Origin: an uncultured bacterium
GTDB taxonomy: Bacteria > Acidobacteriota > Aminicenantia > Aminicenantales > Saccharicenantaceae
NCBI GenBank assembly: GCA_937920515.1
Contig: CALEUG010000031.1
Coordinates: 1-64,000, forward strand
Direction of reading: 5' to 3'
DNA: 64,000 nucleotides
In this document: positions 9,250-17,310 of the stretch, piece after piece
Layout: each line of letters starts with the position of its first letter
Numbering within the stretch: position 1 is the first letter of the stretch
Made by a program: the position numbers and the translations under genes
Notes under the pieces: model-generated
Told to the model about the DNA's origin: nothing
What the model saw: only the letters and a program-made list of their open reading frames with translations
Database searches by the model: none

Positions 9250-9700
9250 CTCTCTGGCCTGATGCAGGAGTACCCGTTGACCCGGTCTTCAGTGTATTCC
9301 ATTAAGGTATGAAGGCGATCAGCCTGAGGCATGAGCTAACCGAAGGAACTCTCCCACCACCCGGCTATCTCGCCTTATCTCCCGATTGGTCCTCTCCAGC
9401 GCGCCGGTAGAAGAGATAGGCCGCCTGGATGCCCAGGTGAGCATCTGAGTTCACCATCCCAACCAGAGTTACACCCATCTCTCTCAAGTCCCTTAATAAA
9501 ATCCCCCTTAGCTATCCTCACTTTCCCCATACATCGGCTCCACCGCCAAAACCTCCCTCTGTCCCCCGTTATCGAATCAGTAAGCTACCATCACCGCCAT
9601 GGACTTTACCCAGCAACCGTCCACCCGGACCTTCTCATTTATGGCACCTTTCCATAAAACGGATAGTCTCCCTTAAGCTCTCTGGTCCGAAACTCCTTTC
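9250..9700 (-). pseudogene. Decayed IS256/Mutator-family transposase
   Basis: On the minus strand, fragments in different frames match the IS256 order. From high to low coordinate: RTRELKGDYPFYGKVP, NEKVRVDGCWVKSMAVMVAY (stop) FDNGGQREVLAVEP, then after a frame change FIKGLER and GMVNSDAHLGIQAA, and after a further shift TGALERTNREIRRDSRVVGEF. These correspond to the family's LEGEYPY, KVRENGRVV, GRREVLG, the SDAH motif bearing a catalytic Asp, and the C-terminal TNxxERLNREIRRRTRVVG block. At least two stops, at least two frameshifts and an internal deletion of about 100 codons between SDAH and the C-terminal block make it non-functional. Terminal inverted repeats were not identified. Confidence 0.75.
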
Positions 9701-9820
9701 CTATGTTTTAGGTCTTTTAGAGGAGATATTACGATGGCTACTCTTCGAGCAAATTGTGAACATTTTTATACACCAGCATCTAATATTTTTTATATAATTA
9801 TCCGAAACTATAACTAATTT

Positions 9821-9880
9821 ATTTATTATCAATAACTTATCCGGATAGTCTTATATTTTACTTATTATCAATAATTTAAG
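9821..9880. repeat. TTATTATCAATAA repeats flanking parAB
   Basis: TTATTATCAATAACTTATCC (from 9823) and CTTATTATCAATAATTTA (from 9861) are near copies of the same motif. Further copies are at 7018-7037 (TTTATTATCAATTACTTATA), 8876-8896 (TTCAATAACTTAT form) and 9119-9131 (TTATTATCAATTT). The core TTATT-ATC-AATAA is an inverted repeat with a three-base spacer. TTATCCGGA (9837-9845) and TTATCCGAA (9798-9806) accompany it. They could be protein-binding iterons or an unwinding region, or the product of A+T richness. Confidence 0.45.
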
Positions 9881-10073
9881 GCCACCCGGTTTATTTGTTT
9901 ACCTGGTAACTAAATTATTTGTCAGCTACTCTGGAAAGATAAAAAGATAATAAGAATCAGACGAGGCGCACTCAGAGAACTGGAAAAAAATCAGTTGAAT
10001 GAACTTGTTAGCTCGGGTAAGCCCGCCCGGCGCCCGGGGCCTTCTGGTTGCAAGAACCGGAGAGACCCGCAGT
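9881..10073. other. Non-coding DNA downstream of rho
   Basis: This stretch separates the A+T-rich island from rho. It changes abruptly from A+T-rich to very G+C-rich (GCCCGCCCGGCGCCCGGGGCC region at about 10021-10041). I see no gene and no clear T-tailed terminator for rho. Confidence 0.5.
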
Positions 10074-11354
10074 TTACAGGCCCTTGCTCATGGCATCCAG
10101 GAAGTCGCTGTTGGTTTTGGTCTTGGACAGTTTTTCCAGAAGCAGTTCCATGGCCTCGACTTCGTTCAGCTGGCTTAGAATCTTGCGCAGAATCCAGACC
10201 CGGTTGAGGTCCTTTTCGCCTATGAGCAATTCTTCTTTTCTGGTTCCGGACCGGCTGATATCTATGGCCGGGAAAATTCTCTTGTCGACCAGGCGACGGT
10301 CAAGGTTGATTTCCATATTTCCCGTGCCTTTGAATTCTTCGAAAATGACGTCATCCATCCGGCTTCCGGTATCAACCAGGGCTGTGGCCACGATGGTCAG
10401 GCTGCCTCCTTCCTCAATTTTACGGGCCGAGCCAAAGAATTTTTTGGGCTTGTTGAGAGCGTTAGCGTCAATACCGCCCGACAATACCTTGCCCGATGGT
10501 GGCACAATGGCATTATGGGCCCTGGCCAGCCTGGTGATGGAATCGAGCAGGATGACCACGTCCCGTTTCAATTCTACCAGTCTCTTGGACTTTTCCAGGA
10601 CGATGTTGGCCACCTGGACGTTGCGGGTTGGCGGTTCGTCAAAGGTGGAAGCCACCACTTCGCCATTGACACTTCTCTTAAAATCAGTAACTTCCTCTGG
10701 TCTTTCAGCCACCAGGAGCACTATCAGAAATATCTCGGGATGATTTTTCTCAATGGACTTGGCGATGGTTTTGAGCAGGGTGGTCTTTCCGGCCCGGGGC
10801 GGGGAAACGATCAGGCCCCTCTGCCCCTTCCCTATCGGGGTCAGTAGCTCCATCACCCTGGCGTTCATGTTCTTGGGATTGCCATCCTGGAGCTTGATCA
10901 GTTCGAAGGGATATACCGGAGTCAGCTGTTCGAACTGGACGTTCCGTCTGGCTTCCAGCACCACGTCCGGATGCAGGAAATTTATGGCCTCTATCTTGAT
11001 CAGGGCAAAGTATTTTTCTCCATTCTTGGGAGGTCTGACCACGCCCGAAATGGTGTCTCCGGTCCTGAGCTGGAACTTGCGGATCTGGGAAGGCGAGACG
11101 TAGATGTCGTCAGGACTGGGCAGATAGCTGAACTCCGGGGCCCGCAGAAAGCCAAACCCATCTTCCAGGCATTCCAGGACACCCTCGGAAAAAAGCAGAC
11201 CCTGTTTTTTGGCCTGGGCCTCCAGGATCTTGAAAATCAGGTGGTGCCGGCTGGAATTTTCGAGGTCCTCGTCTTCCAGCCCGAGGGAACTGGCGATTTT
11301 CTTCAGGCCGGACAGTTCCTTTTCTTCCAGGTCGATCAGACTGTATTCTTTCAT
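10074..11354 (-). CDS. rho: Transcription termination factor Rho
   Basis: 426 residues, full length for the family. The N-terminal Rho domain (about 1-45) is followed by the cold-shock-like RNA-binding fold with GFGFLR (about 68-73). The hexameric ATPase core follows, with Walker [20 protein letters not shown], Walker [16 protein letters not shown] and the Q/R-loop region [19 protein letters not shown]. It unwinds RNA and ends transcription in the cytoplasm. A GAGG/AGGAA ribosome site precedes ATG 11354. The gene is last in the tig-clpP-clpX-lon-rho series on the minus strand, 87 bases after lon. Confidence 0.98.
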   Translation of the reverse strand: MKEYSLIDLEEKELSGLKKIASSLGLEDEDLENSSRHHLIFKILEAQAKKQGLLFSEGVLECLEDGFGFLRAPEFSYLPSPDDIYVSPSQIRKFQLRTGDTISGVVRPPKNGEKYFALIKIEAINFLHPDVVLEARRNVQFEQLTPVYPFELIKLQDGNPKNMNARVMELLTPIGKGQRGLIVSPPRAGKTTLLKTIAKSIEKNHPEIFLIVLLVAERPEEVTDFKRSVNGEVVASTFDEPPTRNVQVANIVLEKSKRLVELKRDVVILLDSITRLARAHNAIVPPSGKVLSGGIDANALNKPKKFFGSARKIEEGGSLTIVATALVDTGSRMDDVIFEEFKGTGNMEINLDRRLVDKRIFPAIDISRSGTRKEELLIGEKDLNRVWILRKILSQLNEVEAMELLLEKLSKTKTNSDFLDAMSKGL

Positions 11355-11441
11355 CGTTCCTACCTCACAGATAAATTTTTTGATTCAATCTTGAATCTAT
11401 TCTGAGGAAAAAAACAGAAACGGGTTTCGGTTAATATTTCC

Positions 11442-13856
11442 TCAATTGGTCATCTGGGGTTCCTTGCTGGCTTCGGCCCCGGCCGGCGGCTGCTTTTCCT
11501 TGGCTTCGGGCTCAGTCGGGCCGGCCTTGGGAACCAGCTCTTCGGTCAGGGCTATTTTCAGCACCTGGTTCATATTTTCCACCAGATGGACTTTAAGGTT
11601 TTGCTTGAGTTTCTTGGGCAGGTCCTTGAGGTCGGGGCGGTTGTCCACCGGCAGGATGACCTCGGTGATACCTTCCCGGAAGGCAGCCAGGAGTTTTTCC
11701 TTTATGCCGCCCACGGGCAGGACCTTGCCTCTCAGGGTGATTTCCCCGCTCATGGCCACCTTCTTGCTAACCGGTATACCCGCCAGCAACGAAATTATGG
11801 CCGTGGCGATGGTTATTCCGGCCGACGGCCCCTCTTTGGGAGTGGCGCCTTCTGGCACGTGGATGTGTATATCAAAGTTCTTTTCCAGTTCCTTGCCCAT
11901 GTTGAGCTCGTAGAGCTTGTGCCGAACATAACTGTAGGCGGCCTGGGCTGACTCCTGCATGATTTCGCCCAGGTGGCCGGTCAGGGTCAGGTTGCCCTTG
12001 CCGTGAATCTTGGTGGCTTCAAAGGTCAGCAGTTCGCCCCCGAATTCGGTCCAGGCCATCCCCAGGGCCACCCCGATTTCATTCTGCTGGTCGATTTCCA
12101 GACGGCGGTACTTGGGAATGCCCAGGTAGTTTTCCACCGCCTTGGCCGTCAGCTTCTCCCGATATTCCTTGCCCCTGGTCACCACCTTTTTGACCATCTT
12201 GCGGCAGATGGAAGTGATCTCCCGCTCCAGGTTCCTGACTCCAGCCTCACGGGTGTATTCCCGGATTATCTTCAATATGGCCTGCTCGGTGAACTCCAGA
12301 TTCCTGGAGGTCAGGCCATGAGCCTTAAGCTGCTTGGGAATCAGAAATTGCCTGGCAATCTGGATTTTTTCGTCCTCGGTGTATCCGGGCAACCTGATGA
12401 CTTCCATCCGGTCCAGCAGGGCCCGCGGAATGGGGTCTATGGAATTGGCAGTAACAATGAACATCACCTGGGACAGGTCAAAATCGGTGTCGATATAATG
12501 GTCCAGGAATTCCCTGTTCTGTTCCGGGTCCAGCACTTCCATCAGGGCTGCTGCCGGGTCGCCGCGGTAGTCCATGCTCATCTTATCCACTTCATCCAGC
12601 AGGAAAACCGGGTTCCTGGTTCCGGCCCTTTTTATCATCTGGATAATCCGGCCGGGATAAGCCCCGATGTAAGTCCGGCGATGTCCCCTGATTTCGGCTT
12701 CGTCCCGGACTCCCCCCAGCGACAGCCGGACGAATTTACGGCCGGTAGCCCGGGCGATGGATTTCCCCAGGGAGGTCTTGCCAACTCCCGGGGGCCCGAT
12801 AAAGGCCAGGATGACGCCTTTGGGGTTCTTGACCAGCTGGCGGATGGCCAGGTATTCCAGGATTCTTTCCTTGACCTTCTCCAGCCCGTAATGGTCTTCG
12901 TTCAGGATCTTTTCGGCTTCCTTCAGGTCCCTCTTTTCCCTTGATTTCTTGTTCCAGGGCAGGGAAATAAGCCAGTCCAGGTAGTTCCGGCTGACCGTGG
13001 CCTCGGCCGACATCGGCGGCATGGTTTCCAGGCGCTCAATCTCTTTCATGGCCTTCTCGTGGGCATCAGGCGGCATCTGGGCTGCGGCCACCTTCTTCTT
13101 TAACTCTTCTATTTCATTCGGTTGTTCTTCTTTCTTGAACTGACCACCGGGAATGAAGGTTCGCTGGCCACCTTCCTTCTGCCCTCCCCTTCTCCGGGCG
13201 GAACCGGCAGTCGGTTCTCTCCCGACGAAATTGACCAGGGATTCCTGGAGCAGGAACCTGAGGCGGTTCAGCCTTTCCCGCGTGTTAAGAGTTTCCAGCA
13301 GGTTTTGTTTTTCTTCCAGCGGCAGATACAGATGGGATGAGATGATGTCGGCAATCCGGTCAGTGCTGTTTTCTCTCAGGGCCGGGATGATGGAATCCAG
13401 GTTGGCATTCTGGTTTATCTTTAAGTACTCCTCAAAAAGGGCCAGGACCTTCTTGAGCAGCTCCTGGGTCTCCGCAGAATTGTCCTCGATTTCTTTGACC
13501 ACCTTGGCCAGTATCTGGTAATAAGGATAGGTGCTGAGGAACTCAACGATCCGGGCCCGGTTCAGCCCTTCGACGATGACCTTCATGTTCCGTTCATCGG
13601 TCCTGACCGTCCGGATAATCCTGGCCGTGACCCCCATGGTGTAGATATCGCGGGGCAAGGGATTGTCGATGCCGGCATCCATCTGGGCCGCCAGGAAAAT
13701 AAGCTTATCCTTCTCGTAGGCCTTCTCCAGGGCCTTGATGGATGAAGGCCGGCCCACAACAAACGGCACCAGGGTGGCCGGGAAAACCACCAGGTCCCGC
13801 AGCGGAATGAGCGGGATATTTTTTATCAGTTCAGATTTTTCCTGGGATTCCGTCAT
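11442..13856 (-). CDS. lon: ATP-dependent protease La
   Basis: 804 residues, typical of bacterial LonA. Domains in order: N-terminal substrate domain (about 10-205), a linker with a charged, Gly/Arg-rich insertion around 215-240 (TAGSARRRGGQKEGGQR), AAA+ ATPase with Walker A GPPGVGKTS and Walker B PVFLLDEVDK, sensor regions, and the Ser/Lys protease domain with catalytic Ser in EGPSAGIT and Lys in PVGGIKEK. The C-terminus has a Pro/Glu/Lys-rich tail (about 780-804). It degrades misfolded and regulatory proteins in the cytoplasm. The start lies one base beyond the clpX stop, so the two are translationally coupled. Confidence 0.98.
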   Translation of the reverse strand: MTESQEKSELIKNIPLIPLRDLVVFPATLVPFVVGRPSSIKALEKAYEKDKLIFLAAQMDAGIDNPLPRDIYTMGVTARIIRTVRTDERNMKVIVEGLNRARIVEFLSTYPYYQILAKVVKEIEDNSAETQELLKKVLALFEEYLKINQNANLDSIIPALRENSTDRIADIISSHLYLPLEEKQNLLETLNTRERLNRLRFLLQESLVNFVGREPTAGSARRRGGQKEGGQRTFIPGGQFKKEEQPNEIEELKKKVAAAQMPPDAHEKAMKEIERLETMPPMSAEATVSRNYLDWLISLPWNKKSREKRDLKEAEKILNEDHYGLEKVKERILEYLAIRQLVKNPKGVILAFIGPPGVGKTSLGKSIARATGRKFVRLSLGGVRDEAEIRGHRRTYIGAYPGRIIQMIKRAGTRNPVFLLDEVDKMSMDYRGDPAAALMEVLDPEQNREFLDHYIDTDFDLSQVMFIVTANSIDPIPRALLDRMEVIRLPGYTEDEKIQIARQFLIPKQLKAHGLTSRNLEFTEQAILKIIREYTREAGVRNLEREITSICRKMVKKVVTRGKEYREKLTAKAVENYLGIPKYRRLEIDQQNEIGVALGMAWTEFGGELLTFEATKIHGKGNLTLTGHLGEIMQESAQAAYSYVRHKLYELNMGKELEKNFDIHIHVPEGATPKEGPSAGITIATAIISLLAGIPVSKKVAMSGEITLRGKVLPVGGIKEKLLAAFREGITEVILPVDNRPDLKDLPKKLKQNLKVHLVENMNQVLKIALTEELVPKAGPTEPEAKEKQPPAGAEASKEPQMTN

Positions 13857-13857
13857 G

Positions 13858-15105
13858 TTAAGCTCCCATGACCTGTTTATATTTTTCGTAACTCAGCCTC
13901 TGTTCTTCCACCATTTCCCGGGTGATGACGATCCTGGTTTCCTTTTTCTGGGACGGCAGGTAGAACATCAGGTCGAGCATCAGGTCCTCAATTATGGCCC
14001 TTAGCCCCCGGGCTCCCAGCTTCTTCTCTATCGACTTTTCAGCTATGGCCTGGAGGGCCTCGGCCGTAAACTCCAGTTCGACTCCCTCCATTTCAAACAG
14101 CTTCTGGTACTGCTTGATAATGGCATTCTTAGGTCTGGTCAGGATTTCAATCAGGTGTTCCCGGTCGAGGTCGTGGAAAACGGCCACCACCGGCACCCGG
14201 CCGACCAGCTCCGGAATCAGGCCATATTTTATCAGGTCCTCTGGCATCAGGTGGCTGTAGATGTCCTGGCTGGCAACCAGCTTCTTGATCTCGGCCTTGA
14301 AACCAACCGTGGATTTTCCAAGGCGCTGGGCGATTATCTTATCCAGCCCGTTAAAGGCGCCTCCGCAGATAAATAGTATATCAGAAGTATCCACGGGAAT
14401 GAACTCCTGGTACGGGTGTTTGCGGCCGCCCTGAGGGGGGACGTTGGCCACCGTGCCCTCGATGATCTTGAGCAGGGCCTGCTGAACTCCTTCTCCTGAG
14501 ACGTCCCTGGTGATGGACGGGCTGTCGCTCTTGCGGCTGATTTTATCTATTTCATCTATGTAGATTATTCCCTTCTGGGTCTTCTCAATGTTGCCCTTGG
14601 CCGCCTGAAACAGCTTCAGGACAATGTTCTCCACATCCTCGCCCACGTAGCCGGCCTCGGTCAGGGTGGTGGCGTCGGCAATGGCAAACGGCACCGACAG
14701 CAGCCTGGCCAGGGTCTGGGCCATCAGGGTCTTGCCGGTTCCGGTCGGACCGATAAACAGCAGGTTGCTCTTGGTAATTTCCACCTCGCTCTGGCCCCTG
14801 GGCTGGTTGATACGCTTGTAATGGTTATAGACGGCCACAGCTATCTTCTTCTTGGCTTCTTCCTGGCCAACGATGTACTCGTCCAGGGCTTTCTTGATCT
14901 GAACCGGCGTCAGAAAGGGCTCTTTTTTCTGCTTTACTTCCAGTTCCTGCTGGCGGTCGGAAATCAGGATGGAATGGGCAATTTCCACACAGTTATCACA
15001 GATGTAGACCTTCTGCGGACCGGCAATCAGCCTCCGGACCTGGGTCTGGGTCCGATGACAGAAACTGCACTTGACCGTGCCCGCATTTTGTTCGTTGATA
15101 GTCAT
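13858..15105 (-). CDS. clpX: ATP-dependent Clp protease ATP-binding subunit ClpX
   Basis: 415 residues. The N-terminal zinc-binding domain has four Cys (CSFCHRTQ ... CDNC). The AAA+ domain carries Walker A GPTGTGKT, Walker [10 protein letters not shown], the pore loop GYVGED and the arginine-finger region. ClpX unfolds tagged substrates and feeds them to ClpP. It lies between clpP (41-base gap) and lon, the common bacterial tig-clpP-clpX-lon order. Confidence 0.98.
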   Translation of the reverse strand: MTINEQNAGTVKCSFCHRTQTQVRRLIAGPQKVYICDNCVEIAHSILISDRQQELEVKQKKEPFLTPVQIKKALDEYIVGQEEAKKKIAVAVYNHYKRINQPRGQSEVEITKSNLLFIGPTGTGKTLMAQTLARLLSVPFAIADATTLTEAGYVGEDVENIVLKLFQAAKGNIEKTQKGIIYIDEIDKISRKSDSPSITRDVSGEGVQQALLKIIEGTVANVPPQGGRKHPYQEFIPVDTSDILFICGGAFNGLDKIIAQRLGKSTVGFKAEIKKLVASQDIYSHLMPEDLIKYGLIPELVGRVPVVAVFHDLDREHLIEILTRPKNAIIKQYQKLFEMEGVELEFTAEALQAIAEKSIEKKLGARGLRAIIEDLMLDLMFYLPSQKKETRIVITREMVEEQRLSYEKYKQVMGA

Positions 15106-15146
15106 TTTCTATGCCTTACCCGCTCTCCACGGGGAACCATGGCCGC

Positions 15147-15743
15147 TCAGGCGAGTGTTTCCTTACGGGAACTGATGATCTGGTCAATCAGACCATACTC
15201 TCTGGCCTGAACAGGAGTCATGATGAAATCCCGTTCAACTTCGGCCTGGATTCTCTCAAGGGGCTGGCCGGTATGCCTGGCCAGGATCTGGTTCAGGTTC
15301 TCGCGCATCCTAAGAATCTCTTTAGCCTGGATGGCCAGGTCGCTGGCCTGGCCCTGGAATTCACCAAAAGGCTGGTGCAGAACGACTCTGGAATTGGGCA
15401 GGGCAAATCTCTTGCCGGTTGTCCCGGCTGCCAGCAGCACAGCGGCCATGCTGGCTGCCTGCCCCAGGCAAATGGTGGTCACGGGTGAAGTTATGAACTG
15501 CATCGTATCGTAAATGGCCAGGCCGGCAGTGATGCTGCCTCCCGGTGAATTTATGTACAATGAAATGTCCTTATCGCTGGCCTCGGCTTCCAGGTAGAGC
15601 AGCTGGGCGATTACCAGGTTGGCCACCTCATCCGTTATTTCTGTGCCCAGGAATATTATCCTGTCCTTGAGCAGCCTGGAATATATGTCGTAACCGCGCT
15701 CGGTGCGCCCCTCGGATTCGATGACGAAAGGAATTATGGCCAT
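15147..15743 (-). CDS. clpP: ATP-dependent Clp protease proteolytic subunit
   Basis: 198 residues with the complete Ser-His-Asp triad: Ser in GQAASMAA, His in VVLHQP and the downstream Asp. The [15 protein letters not shown] oxyanion region is present. It forms the tetradecameric protease chamber used by ClpX. No ribosome site precedes the ATG (GCTTCCCCT), but a strong promoter lies in the tail of tig, so clpP can be transcribed apart from tig. Confidence 0.98.
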   Translation of the reverse strand: MAIIPFVIESEGRTERGYDIYSRLLKDRIIFLGTEITDEVANLVIAQLLYLEAEASDKDISLYINSPGGSITAGLAIYDTMQFITSPVTTICLGQAASMAAVLLAAGTTGKRFALPNSRVVLHQPFGEFQGQASDLAIQAKEILRMRENLNQILARHTGQPLERIQAEVERDFIMTPVQAREYGLIDQIISSRKETLA

Positions 15744-15753
15744 AGGGGAAGCT

Positions 15754-17031
15754 TTAAAATATTATAATCCTCCCGGCTAAAAAGTCAACCGTTTTTCGGA
15801 GGAGCAGGTTGAGCTTCCAGTCCTCGTCGCGACCGTCCCGGGTTAAGGCCGCCTTGAGCTGGTCCAGTGGTATGTTTCTTGTCTCCGAGACTCTTTTCAG
15901 CTCCTGCTCGAACTCTTCGGGGGTAATTTCCAGTCCTTCCCGGGCAGCTATTTTTCGAAGCAATATATGATTTTTAAGGCTGGCTTCGGCCTGTTTCCGG
16001 GCCTGTTCCAGGAGACCGGGCCAGAGGTTGGCGGGAATTTTCTTCAGTTCTTCCTCGCGGAACTGGCGCCCGATTATGGCCTGGGCCTCTTCTTTGACCA
16101 TGCTCTCCGGAATGGCCAGGTTTATTTCTGCGGCCAGCCTGGCCAGGTACTGATCTATGGCTTTATCCCTGGCCTCTTCTTCCCGGCGCCTGGCCAGGTC
16201 CTGCCTGATCTTTTCTTTCAGGGCTTCCAGGTTTTCCACCTCATCGACCAGCCTGGCAAAATCGTCGTTGAGCTCCGGCAGTTTTTTCTCTTTTACTTCC
16301 AGGACCTTCAGCCTGTACTCTATTTCTTTCCCGGCAAATTTCTTCTGCCGGTAATCCGGCGGATACTTGACGGTGAAATTCTTCTCGTCTCCTGGCTTCA
16401 ATCCAGGCAGGACCTCATTCAGCTGGGGCTCGTTATCAGGGTGGCCGGCCAGCACCACCACCTTTTCCACCGGCAAGAACTTCCTGGAAACGGCCTCTCT
16501 GCCCTGAATCTCAATGACCACGTAATCACCGGACTGAACTCCGCGCCCGGTCACCGGCAGGTATTCGGACGCGTTTTCCCTGAGCCTGTTGAGCACGGCT
16601 TCGACCTCAGCTTCTTCCAGCTGGGTCTTTTCCTTCTCGACTTTTCTCTCCAGATAATCGGCCGGAAGGTCGAATTCCGGCCAGACTTCAAAGGACACCT
16701 GGTACCTGACTCCCCCTTCCAGGCTGAAGTCAACCGATTTGACCGTGGGCACGTTGACCGGAATGATTTTCAGGTTTTCCAGCTCCTGTCTCAGGTTATC
16801 GGGAATGAGGTTATCCAGAACCTCTTCCTTGATTTCGGCCTCAAACATCCTCTGCACCATATCTTTTGGGGCATATCCCTTCCTGAAACCCGGCAACCTG
16901 ACCCGGGCCACATAGTCCCTGAGAACTTTCTCGTATTCTTTCTTAACCGTTTCGGGAGAGATTTCCAGGTCCAGTTCCCGGACCGTCGGGCTGACCACTT
17001 TCAGCCTTTCCTGGTTGGTGTCTTTCTCCAT
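15754..17031 (-). CDS. tig: Trigger factor, ribosome-associated chaperone and prolyl isomerase
   Basis: 425 residues. The N-terminal ribosome-binding domain has the signature region [12 protein letters not shown] (consensus GFRxGxxP). A PPIase/FKBP-like middle domain follows (about 155-245, [11 protein letters not shown] ... [23 protein letters not shown]), then a helical C-terminal chaperone domain (about 250-425). It binds nascent chains at the exit tunnel. GGAAAAC precedes the ATG. tRNA-Leu lies 74 bases upstream on the same strand. Confidence 0.96.
   Translation of the reverse strand: MEKDTNQERLKVVSPTVRELDLEISPETVKKEYEKVLRDYVARVRLPGFRKGYAPKDMVQRMFEAEIKEEVLDNLIPDNLRQELENLKIIPVNVPTVKSVDFSLEGGVRYQVSFEVWPEFDLPADYLERKVEKEKTQLEEAEVEAVLNRLRENASEYLPVTGRGVQSGDYVVIEIQGREAVSRKFLPVEKVVVLAGHPDNEPQLNEVLPGLKPGDEKNFTVKYPPDYRQKKFAGKEIEYRLKVLEVKEKKLPELNDDFARLVDEVENLEALKEKIRQDLARRREEEARDKAIDQYLARLAAEINLAIPESMVKEEAQAIIGRQFREEELKKIPANLWPGLLEQARKQAEASLKNHILLRKIAAREGLEITPEEFEQELKRVSETRNIPLDQLKAALTRDGRDEDWKLNLLLRKTVDFLAGRIIIF
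15761..15788 (-). promoter_or_regulatory. Predicted promoter of clpP inside the end of tig
   Basis: Reading the minus strand: TTGACT (15788-15783), 16-base spacer, perfect TATAAT (15766-15761). The start point would fall around 15754, about 11 bases before the clpP ATG. The elements overlap the last tig codons. Confidence 0.6.
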
Positions 17032-17105
17032 TGTTTTCCTCTAATTATGAATTGCCCCTGCAATCAGCCCGGTTTGATTGGATTCAGGCTGTTGAATGCT
17101 GGGAA

Positions 17106-17190
17106 TGGGCAGAGCGGGAATCGAACCCGCACTCCTTGTTCAGGAACTAGGTCCTAAGCCTAGTGCGTCTGCCAATTCCGCCACCTGCCC
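17106..17190 (-). tRNA. tRNA-Leu (anticodon UAG)
   Basis: The minus strand gives an 85-nt class II tRNA. Acceptor stem GGGCAGG pairs with the CTGCCC end, followed by discriminator A. The anticodon stem is CTAGG/CCTAG around loop CTTAGGA (anticodon TAG). A short variable arm and the T arm GCGGGTTCGATTCCCGC are present. CCA is not encoded. It lies upstream of tig in the same direction. Confidence 0.95.
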
Positions 17191-17262
17191 AAATAAATTT
17201 TTAAGGAAGTCTGATTGCCTGTGTGGATTAAGAATGAAAAATACCATACTTCAGCCTGTCAG

Positions 17263-17291
17263 TCAAATCCGCCACCTGCTCAACAAACTTT
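17263..17291 (-). repeat. Partial copy of the tRNA-Leu 5' end
   Basis: Bases 17263-17291 match 17172-17200 (5' end of the tRNA plus upstream flank) at 23 of 29 positions, sharing TCCGCCACCTGC. It may be a remnant of tRNA duplication or of an integration event at the tRNA. Confidence 0.3.
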
Positions 17292-17310
17292 GGGCTGATG
17301 AACCTGCAGG

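Noticed and set aside
7000-10000. Canonical parS (TGTTTCACGTGAAACA)
   Set aside because: I found no site with fewer than several mismatches by eye in or near parAB.
15967-17157. Long open frame opposite tig
   Set aside because: It mirrors tig codons, has no recognisable motif or ribosome site, and tig is certain.
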